Source: CAKSUT01 sp045542335 (GTDB lineage Bacteria > Bacillota > Clostridia > Oscillospirales > CAG-382). From it: a stretch of 16,525 bases of DNA. Numbering within the stretch: position 1 is the first letter of the stretch; each line of letters starts with the position of its first letter. The stretch covers positions 1-16,525 of the forward strand of contig JAZQKV010000021.1 in assembly GCA_045542335.1 (NCBI GenBank), in the 5' to 3' direction. Below the pieces are notes generated by a model, which saw only the letters and a program-made list of their open reading frames with translations, was not told the DNA's origin and did not search any database. The translations under genes were made by a program, and so were the position numbers. Of the stretch, positions 1-7,219 are shown one piece after another.

Positions 1-64
1 GCCGCACTTTTATTATATCAAAAGGAGTTTTTCTTTTCAAGACTTATAGGCATAGCCTTTTTTG

Positions 65-87
65 AACCCACGGACTATCCGTGGGTT
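65..87 (+). terminator. Perfect stem-loop, possible terminator of a gene left of the window
   Basis: A 9-bp perfect stem (AACCCACGG / CCGTGGGTT) with a 5-nt loop is followed on the plus strand by a short T run (86-89). On the minus strand the downstream bases are A-rich, so the only direction that makes sense for termination is plus, i.e. for a gene that ends left of the window. No coding sequence is recognised in 1-64. Confidence 0.5.
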
Positions 88-100
88 TTCCTATACAAAA

Positions 101-128
101 AATCGAGATGCCCGAAAGCACCTCGATT
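101..128. terminator. Bidirectional intrinsic terminator after the dockerin genes
   Basis: The stem AATCGAG (101-107) pairs with CTCGATT (122-128), continues with TGC/GCA after one mismatch, and has a 6-nt loop. A run of A at 97-102 becomes a T run on the minus strand, directly after the stop of the minus-strand dockerin gene. The T run at 131-135 would also serve the plus strand. This is the likely end of the two-gene dockerin transcript. Confidence 0.8.
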
Positions 129-140
129 AGTTTTTATATA

Positions 141-1265
141 TTAGCCCTGGTAACCTATATCAAGTGCACCTGCAAGATATTTCACAAGGCGAGAAAGGTC
201 TTTAAGGTTGAGAACGTTGTCAAAGAATGTATCCTTAACTTTTGTATCTTTTGTGATGCTTTCAGCAGCTTCAGCATTTCCTGCTGCGCTCTTGATATAA
301 AGAACCATGTCAGATGCATTTACAACACCATCGTTGTTAACGTCGCCATAAAGAACTACGTTATAATTCTGTGCCTTAAGAGAAGCAATGAGTGTAACTC
401 CAACCTTAGGAGAAACATAAACGCTTGTACCCTGTGTGAACGCACCTTCTGCAACCTCAGTTACACCTGTAGGAAGAAGAACAGTTGTTGTGTTCTCGGA
501 GAATACACCTTCTTCAATCTTTGTAACATTGCCGGGGATTTCAACTTCTCCGCCCTCACCATTGTATTCGGTAAGAACATTGTCTGTGATTACAAAATCA
601 CTACCCTCAGAGTAAGCAACTGTATAAGAAAGATTGGGAGTTCTATCTGCATAGAATGACACAGCTCTTGAGTTTACAAGCTCACTGATATACATACCGG
701 ACTTGTAACCAACAATACCTGTTTCTGCTGCGGGAGCCTGTGTGCAAAGACCAATTGCATCCTGAAGTTCAGTTGCCTCTGCATTGATTGCGAACTTGAT
801 TTCAGCAATCTTAACGTCTGCACTTGAAGCATCAACCAAAGAAGTATAGTTTGCAAACCATGCAAAATACACAGCACCATCACCAATAAGATCATCGGCG
901 GAGTTTGTTTCAGTTGTAATAATAACAGAAGTATCGTCAATGATTTCTTCAGAATTATCAGGATCAACAGCTTCAAGAGTTCCAACAGCGGACTTAACAA
1001 CGTTTGTAAGAACTTTAGTTTCAATTGCGGTCTTATCATAGTTCACAAGAGTAACCTTTGTTGTATCAAACTCAACACCAACCTGACCTACAAGTGCAAC
1101 GCCGTTTTGAACGTAAATCTCTGCAGTTATATATCCGTCACCCGTGTTCTTTGCAATAAGCTTGTAACCAATAGCGGTGTCAGATGCGCCTGCTGTAAAG
1201 CAGAATGAAGTAGCGAGCATCACTGCAACAATAATGAAGCTGAGAACTTTAAGTGTGTTTTTCAT
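141..1265 (-). CDS. Secreted dockerin protein with cohesin-like and BspA-type LRR domains
   Basis: This 374-residue protein is secreted: it opens with a signal peptide (about 1-27, MKNTLK then a hydrophobic core, cleavage near AGA). Residues about 32-165 look like a cohesin/CBM-type beta sandwich (GVEFDTTKV, then YFAWFANY and a DASS strand). Residues about 226-290 contain two short repeats of the BspA/LRR_5 type (VEIPGNVTKIEEGVF, VLLPTGVTEVAEGAF). The C-terminus (about 306-366) is a type I dockerin. Its first calcium loop is good (GDVNNDGVVNASDM); the second (DTFFDNVLNLKDLSRL) lacks several Asp/Asn ligands. The ATG is preceded by AAAGGAG at proper spacing and lies 38 nt after the upstream dockerin gene, so the two are probably co-transcribed. 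Its role in cell-surface or cellulosome-like assembly is inferred; no catalytic domain is visible. Confidence 0.8.
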   Translation of the reverse strand: MKNTLKVLSFIIVAVMLATSFCFTAGASDTAIGYKLIAKNTGDGYITAEIYVQNGVALVGQVGVEFDTTKVTLVNYDKTAIETKVLTNVVKSAVGTLEAVDPDNSEEIIDDTSVIITTETNSADDLIGDGAVYFAWFANYTSLVDASSADVKIAEIKFAINAEATELQDAIGLCTQAPAAETGIVGYKSGMYISELVNSRAVSFYADRTPNLSYTVAYSEGSDFVITDNVLTEYNGEGGEVEIPGNVTKIEEGVFSENTTTVLLPTGVTEVAEGAFTQGTSVYVSPKVGVTLIASLKAQNYNVVLYGDVNNDGVVNASDMVLYIKSAAGNAEAAESITKDTKVKDTFFDNVLNLKDLSRLVKYLAGALDIGYQG

Positions 1266-1303
1266 GGTATATTCTCCTTTATAATATTAATTACTTAATT
1301 AGA

Positions 1304-3094
1304 TTATTTTGCACTTTTTCCGAAGTTGTTTTTAACATGAATCAAATCATCAATGCTAACTGAACCATCTTCGTTAATATCAACAACTGCTTTGTAAATT
1401 TCAGATGACTCGCTATCAAAACCTCTTATAACTCTGATAAAGTCTTTGATGTTAATAACGCCATTGCCTGCAAAATCAGTAAACTCTTCCTTGATATCAC
1501 CGGGGATCATTGTTATATCAAGCGAATCAGTTGATTCAGTCACAGTAAATTCAACTGTTTCTTTAAGATAACCGTTCTTCTCAATAGTTATAGTATATGT
1601 AGCACCAATTTCAAGGTCGGCTTCTACATTCCAAACGCCGATTTCTGTTTGAGTTGCAGTCACAACTTCATTATTCTCGGTGTCTGTAATCGCAAGCTTT
1701 GCTGCGCTTGAATATGTTCTATCACCATCTGTTATATTGTAAAGAATTGACTCAGAAATTGTTCCAACAAAAATAGAAACGTTTACAGTCGTGGGACCGA
1801 CTATTTCAGGAAGAATTTCAATCGGAGCAAAATCAACAGCCTCATGTACTACAGATGCATCGTTTGAATAGGGAGAAACAACAAACTTGTCATCAACAAA
1901 TCCCTTTGCTACATCTGGATAGTTTTCAACATTGTGATAAATGTCGTCTGCCTCAAATGTTGCGCCATCTGCAATTGTAAATGTAAATGTACCGATAAGC
2001 TTCTTTTCCGTTGATGCGTCTATAAAGATGTTTTTGTTTTCGTGATCCTGATATATCCATCTATTGTAATAAATGCCGTTCACTTTGTCATTCGCAAAGA
2101 AGCTTGTTATAGAGCCAACAAGGTCAGCTGCACTGTCGGCAAGTTTGAAACTATCAAGTGTGAGAACACTTGTATCGTAACCAATACCAAATGTACCACT
2201 CTGTATCACGCCACCCTTGTAATAAAGGTTAGCAACCAGCTTGTTTCCGGAAACCTGCGCCTGAACAGTATAAACATGACTGAGTGTTGACTGATATTCA
2301 AAAACAGCGAAAAGCGTTACATTTTCAGCTGTATGTGTCGTTCCCTCAAATGCGTTAATTCCATCAACTGACCAATACTTAAATGTATAACTGTCCTTAG
2401 TTGGAGCTGCAGGGAAAGTAATTGTAGAGCCGAGAGTTGCTTCAGACACCGCATGCACTGATTCATCCAATGCGTTAAGTTTGAATGTGACAGTAGATTT
2501 CTGAAGTTCGATATTGGTTTCAATTGGCTCTCTCGCAATGCCAAGACCCACGCTATACGGAGCAACAAGATAACTTGTTCCGTTGTACGATTTAGGATAA
2601 GCATCTGCATCACTCGGAGCAGCAACGGAAATTGAACCATCAACAAGATATTTTCCCTCGTTGAGTGTGATCGTGAACTCTCCGAGCTTTTTTGCATCAG
2701 TAGAAGCATCTATATATATAGGATCTACATATGTTTCATAAATCCAACTGTCAATATATTTTATATAGTCTTTTTCAACCGTTACTTCAAGGTTGTTTTC
2801 TCCAATAATACCACTGTTTGCACCAACAGACTGGAGCCCCGGCTCTACATAAGACTCATACGAAAAAGAAGAAATTGACTTAACAACAGTAGGGTCAAAG
2901 TTAAATCCAAACGAACCCGACTGAACTTTACCGCCGGCGATATAAAGTTCTGCTTTTACAGTTGTATCGCTTGTCTGAGTGCACTTAAGCGTGTAAGCAT
3001 ACGCAGAAGTTTCTTCAGCACACACGGTTGTCCCGATTAAAGCAATCATCAAAACGATTGCAAAAAACAAGGACAGTTTTTTGATGCTTTTCAT
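1304..3094 (-). CDS. Secreted dockerin protein with two cohesin-like domains
   Basis: I place the start at 3094 (596 aa): the codons then open with MKSIKKLSLFF, a clean signal peptide ending near VCA, and GAAGGGAAGG sits upstream. The in-frame ATG at 3121 has no clear ribosome site. Domains in order: cohesin-like sandwich (about 33-185), an InlB/Flg_new-type repeat (about 200-268, with FKYWS), a second cohesin-like sandwich (about 274-412), a carboxypeptidase-regulatory-like beta domain (about 437-528, TYTITIEKNGY), and a C-terminal dockerin (about 531-594) with two repeats, the second well kept (DINEDGSVSIDDL) and the first atypical. The two sandwiches are a duplication: GGKVQSGSFG / GGVIQSGTFG, YIDAST / FIDAST, VAPYS / VSPYS. 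There is no catalytic domain, so a structural or adaptor role is inferred. Confidence 0.78.
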   Translation of the reverse strand: MKSIKKLSLFFAIVLMIALIGTTVCAEETSAYAYTLKCTQTSDTTVKAELYIAGGKVQSGSFGFNFDPTVVKSISSFSYESYVEPGLQSVGANSGIIGENNLEVTVEKDYIKYIDSWIYETYVDPIYIDASTDAKKLGEFTITLNEGKYLVDGSISVAAPSDADAYPKSYNGTSYLVAPYSVGLGIAREPIETNIELQKSTVTFKLNALDESVHAVSEATLGSTITFPAAPTKDSYTFKYWSVDGINAFEGTTHTAENVTLFAVFEYQSTLSHVYTVQAQVSGNKLVANLYYKGGVIQSGTFGIGYDTSVLTLDSFKLADSAADLVGSITSFFANDKVNGIYYNRWIYQDHENKNIFIDASTEKKLIGTFTFTIADGATFEADDIYHNVENYPDVAKGFVDDKFVVSPYSNDASVVHEAVDFAPIEILPEIVGPTTVNVSIFVGTISESILYNITDGDRTYSSAAKLAITDTENNEVVTATQTEIGVWNVEADLEIGATYTITIEKNGYLKETVEFTVTESTDSLDITMIPGDIKEEFTDFAGNGVINIKDFIRVIRGFDSESSEIYKAVVDINEDGSVSIDDLIHVKNNFGKSAK

Positions 3095-3203
3095 TAATGC
3101 AACCTTCCCTTCAAACGCCATTTGCGCCTAAAATTTTGCAGGAAATAAGTAATTTTGATTTGCATCGAACATAGAACGCACAAATCATACCACACACATG
3201 TTA

Positions 3204-3232
3204 ATTATAACACTTTTCTTTTTGTTTGTCAA
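3204..3232 (-). promoter_or_regulatory. Consensus sigma-A promoter for the dockerin genes
   Basis: Reading the minus strand, TTGACA (3227-3232) is separated by 17 nt from TATAAT (3204-3209), an exact match to both consensus hexamers. The predicted start is near 3197, about 100 nt before the dockerin start codon at 3094. No convincing structure was seen in that leader. Confidence 0.85.
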
Positions 3233-3406
3233 GACCTTTTTTGCCTATTTTACCAAAAATCTATAATATTTTTTGTATATAGTTGTTTTTGTCCACAATC
3301 AGCATGTTTTTTGTCCATACATTAACAATTGATTCATTTTATCCTTTTCGTAAAAACCAACATATTTCTCAAATGTAAAAAAACATAAGTTCTAAATTTA
3401 AAAATG

Positions 3407-3446
3407 CGAACATTGGTTTGCATTTCTTTGGTTCGTATGATATAAT
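3407..3446 (+). promoter_or_regulatory. lexA promoter with overlapping LexA-like operator
   Basis: The -10 is TATAAT (3441-3446), and 17 nt upstream is TTGCAT (3418-3423) as -35. The dyad CGAAC-ATTG-GTTTG (3407-3420) overlaps the -35 and differs from the Firmicute LexA half-site pair CGAAC/GTTCG by one base in the dyad; the central four bases fit the consensus less well. A further GGTTCG lies at 3430-3435. Position and sequence suggest SOS autoregulation. Confidence 0.65.
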
Positions 3447-3495
3447 TCTATCAGTAGAAATGAAACAGCGAGTTCAGACGAAAAGGAGAATCACT

Positions 3496-4113
3496 ATGAA
3501 CCAAACTCTCAAGCCAAAAGAAAAACTGGTTCTTGACTATATAACTGAGGTTATCGCCAAGGACGGTTATGCCCCATCAGTCCGTGACATTTGTTCGGCA
3601 CTCGGTTTTAAGTCCACCTCAACGGTTCATATGTACATTGAAAGGCTTGAAGCAAAAGGATACATACAAAAAGAAAGTGGAAAAAGCCGCACGCTTCGTC
3701 TTGACAGTAAAACCGGTCGCAATGCAGGAAAACATTATCAGGTTCCCATAATCGGAACAGTTGCCGCCGGAACACCGATTCTCACAGTTGAAAACTATGA
3801 CGGTTATATCGATTTTTCATCTGACAAAAGTTTCACTCAGGATTCCCTTTTTGCACTCAAAGTAAAAGGAGACAGCATGATTGAAATCGGAATCCTAAAC
3901 GGTGACTGTGTAATTGTTGAAAAAAGAGAGTATGCTGAAAACGGTGAAATCGTTGTTGCGATGATTGAAGATGAAGCGACAGTAAAGCGTTTTTACAAAG
4001 AAGACGGTCACTTCAGACTCCAACCGGAAAATTCCTCAATGGAACCAATTTACGCCAATGAAGTTACTATTCTCGGAAAAGTAATCGCTCTTTCGAGAAC
4101 ATATCATCAATAA
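3496..4113 (+). CDS. lexA: LexA repressor of the SOS response
   Basis: A full-length 205-residue LexA. The N-terminal winged helix-turn-helix covers about 1-70 (APSVRDICSALGFKS, then HMYIERLEAKGYI). The self-cleavage bond is Ala91-Gly92 in VAAGTP, the catalytic serine is Ser127 in GDSM, and the lysine is Lys164 in ATVKRF; these numbers agree with Bacillus LexA. RecA-stimulated self-cleavage relieves repression of DNA repair genes. The start is the ATG at 3496, preceded by AAAAGGAGA at ideal spacing. An in-frame TTG at 3418 would put the start inside the promoter and is rejected. It is transcribed alone, with its own operator upstream and a strong terminator downstream. Confidence 0.96.
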   Translation: MNQTLKPKEKLVLDYITEVIAKDGYAPSVRDICSALGFKSTSTVHMYIERLEAKGYIQKESGKSRTLRLDSKTGRNAGKHYQVPIIGTVAAGTPILTVENYDGYIDFSSDKSFTQDSLFALKVKGDSMIEIGILNGDCVIVEKREYAENGEIVVAMIEDEATVKRFYKEDGHFRLQPENSSMEPIYANEVTILGKVIALSRTYHQ

Positions 4114-4155
4114 TTTCTCCATCTATACATTGAATCGGCACAACATATATAAATG

Positions 4156-4186
4156 AAACGTCGGACATTAAAATCCGACGTTTTTT
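4156..4186 (+). terminator. Intrinsic terminator of lexA
   Basis: A 10-bp stem AAACGTCGGA (4156-4165) / TCCGACGTTT (4174-4183) with an 8-nt loop runs into a T tract (4181-4186). It also lies just after the stop of the convergent minus-strand membrane protein gene and may terminate that transcript less efficiently. Confidence 0.88.
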
Positions 4187-4192
4187 GTTTAA

Positions 4193-5107
4193 TCATTCAC
4201 CTTTCTCAAACACAATTCCATTAAGTAACTTTGAGAAAGCGTAACAGCCAAAGAAAATAACTATAGTGCGTTCTATCCCGGAATCAAGACCCATTCTTAT
4301 GACAAGGTCAGCATTTTCAACGTTCATAAGCGAAGTTTCAAAGAAAACACTTGCCTTGAGGAAACACGCATAGGAAGCACAAAATGAAAGGACGTTATAC
4401 GCACGCATATTTACAACCTGTTCGTCGTCAGCTTTCTGCCCTTCCCCTGTTGTGAAATACGCTCGTGTTTCATTGAGCAGGAAAATAATACAGATAATGT
4501 AGCATATAACCTCCATATTTCTCCCAAAGCGATTAACATATGAGGAGGTTTCTACAAAATATATAAGTAAGCACATCGCAAACCACAGGGTCGGTGCATT
4601 TGAAAGAAGCGCAATTGCTGTAAGTTTTTTACCTTTTGTAAACGTCAATACAAGCCAAAATACAACGCAAATTGGGCAAATTATAAGTTTAAAAATCCCC
4701 GCCGCCTTTGCTATTGGAAGTGCAAGAGTGCCTGTTGCATAGCCGGCACTTCCTATTGAGGAAAAATCACCGATATACGAAACAAAAACCACAGCAAAAA
4801 GAAGCGCAAGAACAAATTCAATCACGCGGGTAAGCATTGCCTTAGCTTTAAAACCCGAGTTTTGCACAGTAGAATAATCAGCCGTCTTATTTTCAGTCGT
4901 GAAATACACTGCCGCCGAACCAATAGCTGCAAGAAAACAAAGAACAAAATTATAAAAAAGTTTCGGGGCATCCAAATCAATAAAGAGCGTTTCGTTTTCC
5001 AAATAATTTTGTGCAAACCATATCCTGAAACAAACACCTGCAACTGTCACCAAAGCAGCAATAATCACAGCACAAAGTAGTTTTTTGTTAATCTCATATT
5101 TTTTCAT
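4193..5107 (-). CDS. Polytopic membrane protein, function unknown
   Basis: I do not recognise this 304-residue protein. About eight to nine hydrophobic segments are visible, at roughly 10-30, 50-70, 95-116, 126-140, 142-160, 168-187, 196-214, 238-256 and 283-300. Short charged loops separate them, for example NKTADYS after the second and TGEGQKADDEQ after the seventh. No transporter signature, ATP-binding motif or catalytic residue pattern stands out, and there is no cleavable signal peptide. The start ATG at 5107 follows GGTAAAGTGAT, a modest ribosome site. It is the last gene of the minus-strand group with the P-loop kinase gene, about 55 nt downstream of it; co-transcription is possible but the functions cannot be linked from sequence. 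Confidence 0.6.
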   Translation of the reverse strand: MKKYEINKKLLCAVIIAALVTVAGVCFRIWFAQNYLENETLFIDLDAPKLFYNFVLCFLAAIGSAAVYFTTENKTADYSTVQNSGFKAKAMLTRVIEFVLALLFAVVFVSYIGDFSSIGSAGYATGTLALPIAKAAGIFKLIICPICVVFWLVLTFTKGKKLTAIALLSNAPTLWFAMCLLIYFVETSSYVNRFGRNMEVICYIICIIFLLNETRAYFTTGEGQKADDEQVVNMRAYNVLSFCASYACFLKASVFFETSLMNVENADLVIRMGLDSGIERTIVIFFGCYAFSKLLNGIVFEKGE

Positions 5108-5162
5108 ATCACTTTACCGGAACAAGTCCGTCCTTTCTACTATATAATTGTGCAAAACCATT

Positions 5163-5678
5163 TTAAAGAACGATGTCAACATCATACTCGTTTTCGATAT
5201 AGATGCATGGAAGTCCGCTTGATTTACACATTTCCAGATAATACTTATTATCTTCAATTATACTTTTAATGGTGCATGAGCCGTCATTCAATCTTGTTTC
5301 AACGACATTTTCGTATGCAATAATATCATCATAATGCTTATTGATGTAACTCTCGCTCATCACAAGACAATAATACTTTATGCTCTCACTATACCTCTCA
5401 TCAAACCACTTTTTCCAATCAAACGGAATATAACAACCTTCAACTACTAAGTTTTGGTTGTTTTCAATTGCAGTTTTTACCATTTCGCATACAATTGGCC
5501 ACAAGTATTCAGTGAGAGCGGCATCTGAACTTAATGGAGTAAGCGAGGTATGGCCACTTCTGATCAAACCCATTTTCAAATGATCAATCGAAAGATAGGG
5601 AAATTTGTATCTTTCAAGCAATTTTTGCGCAAGAACAGTTTTTCCAACATGCGATGCACCGGTAATCAAAATAACCAT
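5163..5678 (-). CDS. Small P-loop NTPase, nucleotide/sugar kinase-like
   Basis: This 171-residue protein begins directly with a beta strand and a Walker A loop, VILITGASHVGKT (Lys13, Thr14), as in the adenylate/shikimate/2-phosphoglycerate kinase superfamily. LSIDHLKMGLIRSG (about 29-42) fits the substrate-binding Asp-containing helix, and NLVVEGCYIPFDW (about 75-87) fits the strand that ends in the second acidic site of such kinases. An arginine-containing helix near 130 (VETRLNDG) could be the lid. It may be a small-molecule kinase or a zeta-toxin-like AAA family member; the substrate cannot be told. The start has a strong site (GGTGAGGAG) six nt ahead. It is short but complete. Confidence 0.6.
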   Translation of the reverse strand: MVILITGASHVGKTVLAQKLLERYKFPYLSIDHLKMGLIRSGHTSLTPLSSDAALTEYLWPIVCEMVKTAIENNQNLVVEGCYIPFDWKKWFDERYSESIKYYCLVMSESYINKHYDDIIAYENVVETRLNDGSCTIKSIIEDNKYYLEMCKSSGLPCIYIENEYDVDIVL

Positions 5679-5737
5679 AAGTTACTCCTCACCCCCATCA
5701 TATTGTACAACATCTACCAAACATTAAGACAACACTT

Positions 5738-6577
5738 TTAATCATCGAAAACAATGTCTTGCGCAGAAAATCCAAGTTTTTCAATAATGCCAATGCTTTG
5801 GTCGGAAATTCCCTTACATGAACAAGCAAGAATTGAGCAACGTTTATCAAAGCAAGGTTCATTTCCATAAAAATCTGTCATAACACCACCTGCTTCTGCA
5901 AGGATCAGAAATGACGCTGCATAATCCCAGGGAGAAAGCACAACTTCAAAGAAAATATCGCATTTTCCACTTGCAAGAGTACACAAATCGAGTGCCGCAG
6001 ATCCGGAACGCCTTAAGTCAGCGCCACTCATGAACAAAGCTTTGGCGAGCGCAAAGGTCTTATCTCCGAGAAAGCCCTTATAATATGGTGCTGTTCCAAA
6101 TTCAACAATACTTTGTGAAAAAGGTCTTTTCACAGTTTTTATTGGTTTGTCGTTACAAAAAGCACCACCGCCTTTTGTTGCACAATACAAATCCCCCGAA
6201 TAAGGATTATAAACAACTCCAACAATGGGACTTCCATTGCAAAGCAAAGCTATACTCACAGTACTTGCACAGAAATTTCTGATAAAATTTGTTGTTCCGT
6301 CAATCGGATCAATTATAAATGCAAGACCATTAAAGATTTTGTCGGCTGTCGAACCATCATCCTCCTCTCCAACAAAAACTGCTGCCGGGAAAGATGCAGC
6401 AAGAGTTTCAAAGAGAAAATCCTGCACCTTTTTATCATACTCAGTGACAAAATTAGCTGTCCCCTCTTTGGATTCAATTCCACCTAACACTTCATCATAA
6501 TCCGCAGAAAGCATAATTTCTCCGGCTTTTAATGCAGCTTTTTTTATTATTTCAAGATACTCCTTGTATGTATTCAT
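5738..6577 (-). CDS. Inositol-monophosphatase family phosphatase
   Basis: The 279-residue sequence carries the full metal-dependent phosphatase signature of the IMPase/FBPase/CysQ family: VGEEDDG (Glu71, Glu72), DPIDGTTNF (Asp90, Asp93) and WDYAASFLILAEAGG (Asp218), which together bind two or three magnesium ions. The length is typical. The substrate could be inositol-1-phosphate, fructose-1,6-bisphosphate or 3'-phosphoadenosine phosphate; the motifs do not decide it. GAGGG lies upstream of the start. The gene begins about 50 nt after luxS and is probably read from the luxS promoter. Confidence 0.88.
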   Translation of the reverse strand: MNTYKEYLEIIKKAALKAGEIMLSADYDEVLGGIESKEGTANFVTEYDKKVQDFLFETLAASFPAAVFVGEEDDGSTADKIFNGLAFIIDPIDGTTNFIRNFCASTVSIALLCNGSPIVGVVYNPYSGDLYCATKGGGAFCNDKPIKTVKRPFSQSIVEFGTAPYYKGFLGDKTFALAKALFMSGADLRRSGSAALDLCTLASGKCDIFFEVVLSPWDYAASFLILAEAGGVMTDFYGNEPCFDKRCSILACSCKGISDQSIGIIEKLGFSAQDIVFDD

Positions 6578-6626
6578 TTATTTATTCCCTCTTTGCGAAT
6601 TCTTATACACAACAGCGTTTGACTAT

Positions 6627-7085
6627 TCAATACATAAAACTGTGGTCTTTTAAATTCTTAAGCACCTCAAGATAACGTACACTCTCTTGTTTTGCATCAT
6701 CAAGGCTCAGCGTTTTGTAGTTACCACACTCAACCTCGGAACAGCCAAAAATTTCGCCATTATATTCAATAATGTTTTCGAGCACTTTTATCATCGTCTG
6801 ATATACTTTTTCATGATCAGCGTTTCTCACAAGAAGATAAAAACCTGTCTGACACCCCATTGGTCCGAAATAAATAATATCATCTGCAAGCTCAGAATTT
6901 CTCACAAAGGTTGCAAACATATGCTCCATTGAATGCGCAGCTCCTGGGGTTATATAATCACCCTTGTTCGGCTTTCTCATGCGAAGGTCATATGTTGTTA
7001 TATCTCCATCAACTCTTGAAATATACAGTCCTTCGTTGAGAACAGTATGATCAACCGTGAAGCTCGTTATCTTTTTAATCTCCAT
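6627..7085 (-). CDS. luxS: S-ribosylhomocysteine lyase LuxS
   Basis: LuxS converts S-ribosylhomocysteine to homocysteine and DPD, the precursor of autoinducer-2, in the activated methyl cycle. I take the ATG at 7085 (152 aa, MEIKKITSF) because AAAGG lies nine nt ahead; the in-frame ATG at 7094 has its Shine-Dalgarno bases immediately adjacent. Iron ligands are His51 and His55 in GAAHSMEHMF and Cys120 in ECGNY; the catalytic base region is Cys78 in MGCQTGF and Glu54 is present. The length is close to the usual 150-160. It has its own promoter (7117-7145) and no visible link to the microcompartment operon that ends just upstream. Confidence 0.95.
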   Translation of the reverse strand: MEIKKITSFTVDHTVLNEGLYISRVDGDITTYDLRMRKPNKGDYITPGAAHSMEHMFATFVRNSELADDIIYFGPMGCQTGFYLLVRNADHEKVYQTMIKVLENIIEYNGEIFGCSEVECGNYKTLSLDDAKQESVRYLEVLKNLKDHSFMY

Positions 7086-7116
7086 TATTTTCATCCTTTC
7101 ACTTTTCTAAATATAG

Positions 7117-7145
7117 AGTATATCACCAACAAAAACAAAATTCAA
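7117..7145 (-). promoter_or_regulatory. luxS: luxS promoter
   Basis: On the minus strand, TTGAAT (7140-7145) and TATACT (7117-7122) are separated by exactly 17 nt, about 32 nt before the luxS start codon at 7085. It lies directly downstream of the terminator of the microcompartment operon, so luxS is probably insulated from it. Confidence 0.7.
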
Positions 7146-7180
7146 CAGTTCAAAGTTTCCGCAACGTAAACAAATGTAAC

Positions 7181-7215
7181 AAAAAACAATCGGGTATGAA
7201 TAAACACACCCGATT
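7181..7215 (-). terminator. Terminator at the end of the microcompartment gene cluster
   Basis: AATCGGGT (7188-7195) pairs with ACCCGATT (7208-7215); TG/CA (7197-7198, 7205-7206) can add two more pairs. The A6 run at 7181-7186 is a T6 tail on the minus strand. It lies right after the stop of the iron alcohol dehydrogenase gene (7220). Confidence 0.85.
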
Positions 7216-7219
7216 CGAC

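Larger units (their letters stand above)
3095..3495. other. Divergent intergenic region between the dockerin gene and lexA
   Basis: About 400 nt of A/T-rich DNA without a credible gene. It holds the dockerin promoter (minus strand, 3204-3232) and the lexA promoter and operator (plus strand, 3407-3446). The part between them (about 3235-3400) is T/A-rich; I see no further repeat or RNA structure there. Confidence 0.7.

Noticed and set aside
674..1039. Leucine-rich open frame within the dockerin gene on the same strand
   Set aside because: Out-of-frame shadow; the overlapping frame encodes a signal peptide, domains and a dockerin.
3418..3495. Upstream TTG start for lexA
   Set aside because: It would begin inside the -35 of the lexA promoter; the ATG at 3496 has a strong ribosome site and gives the standard LexA length and residue numbering.
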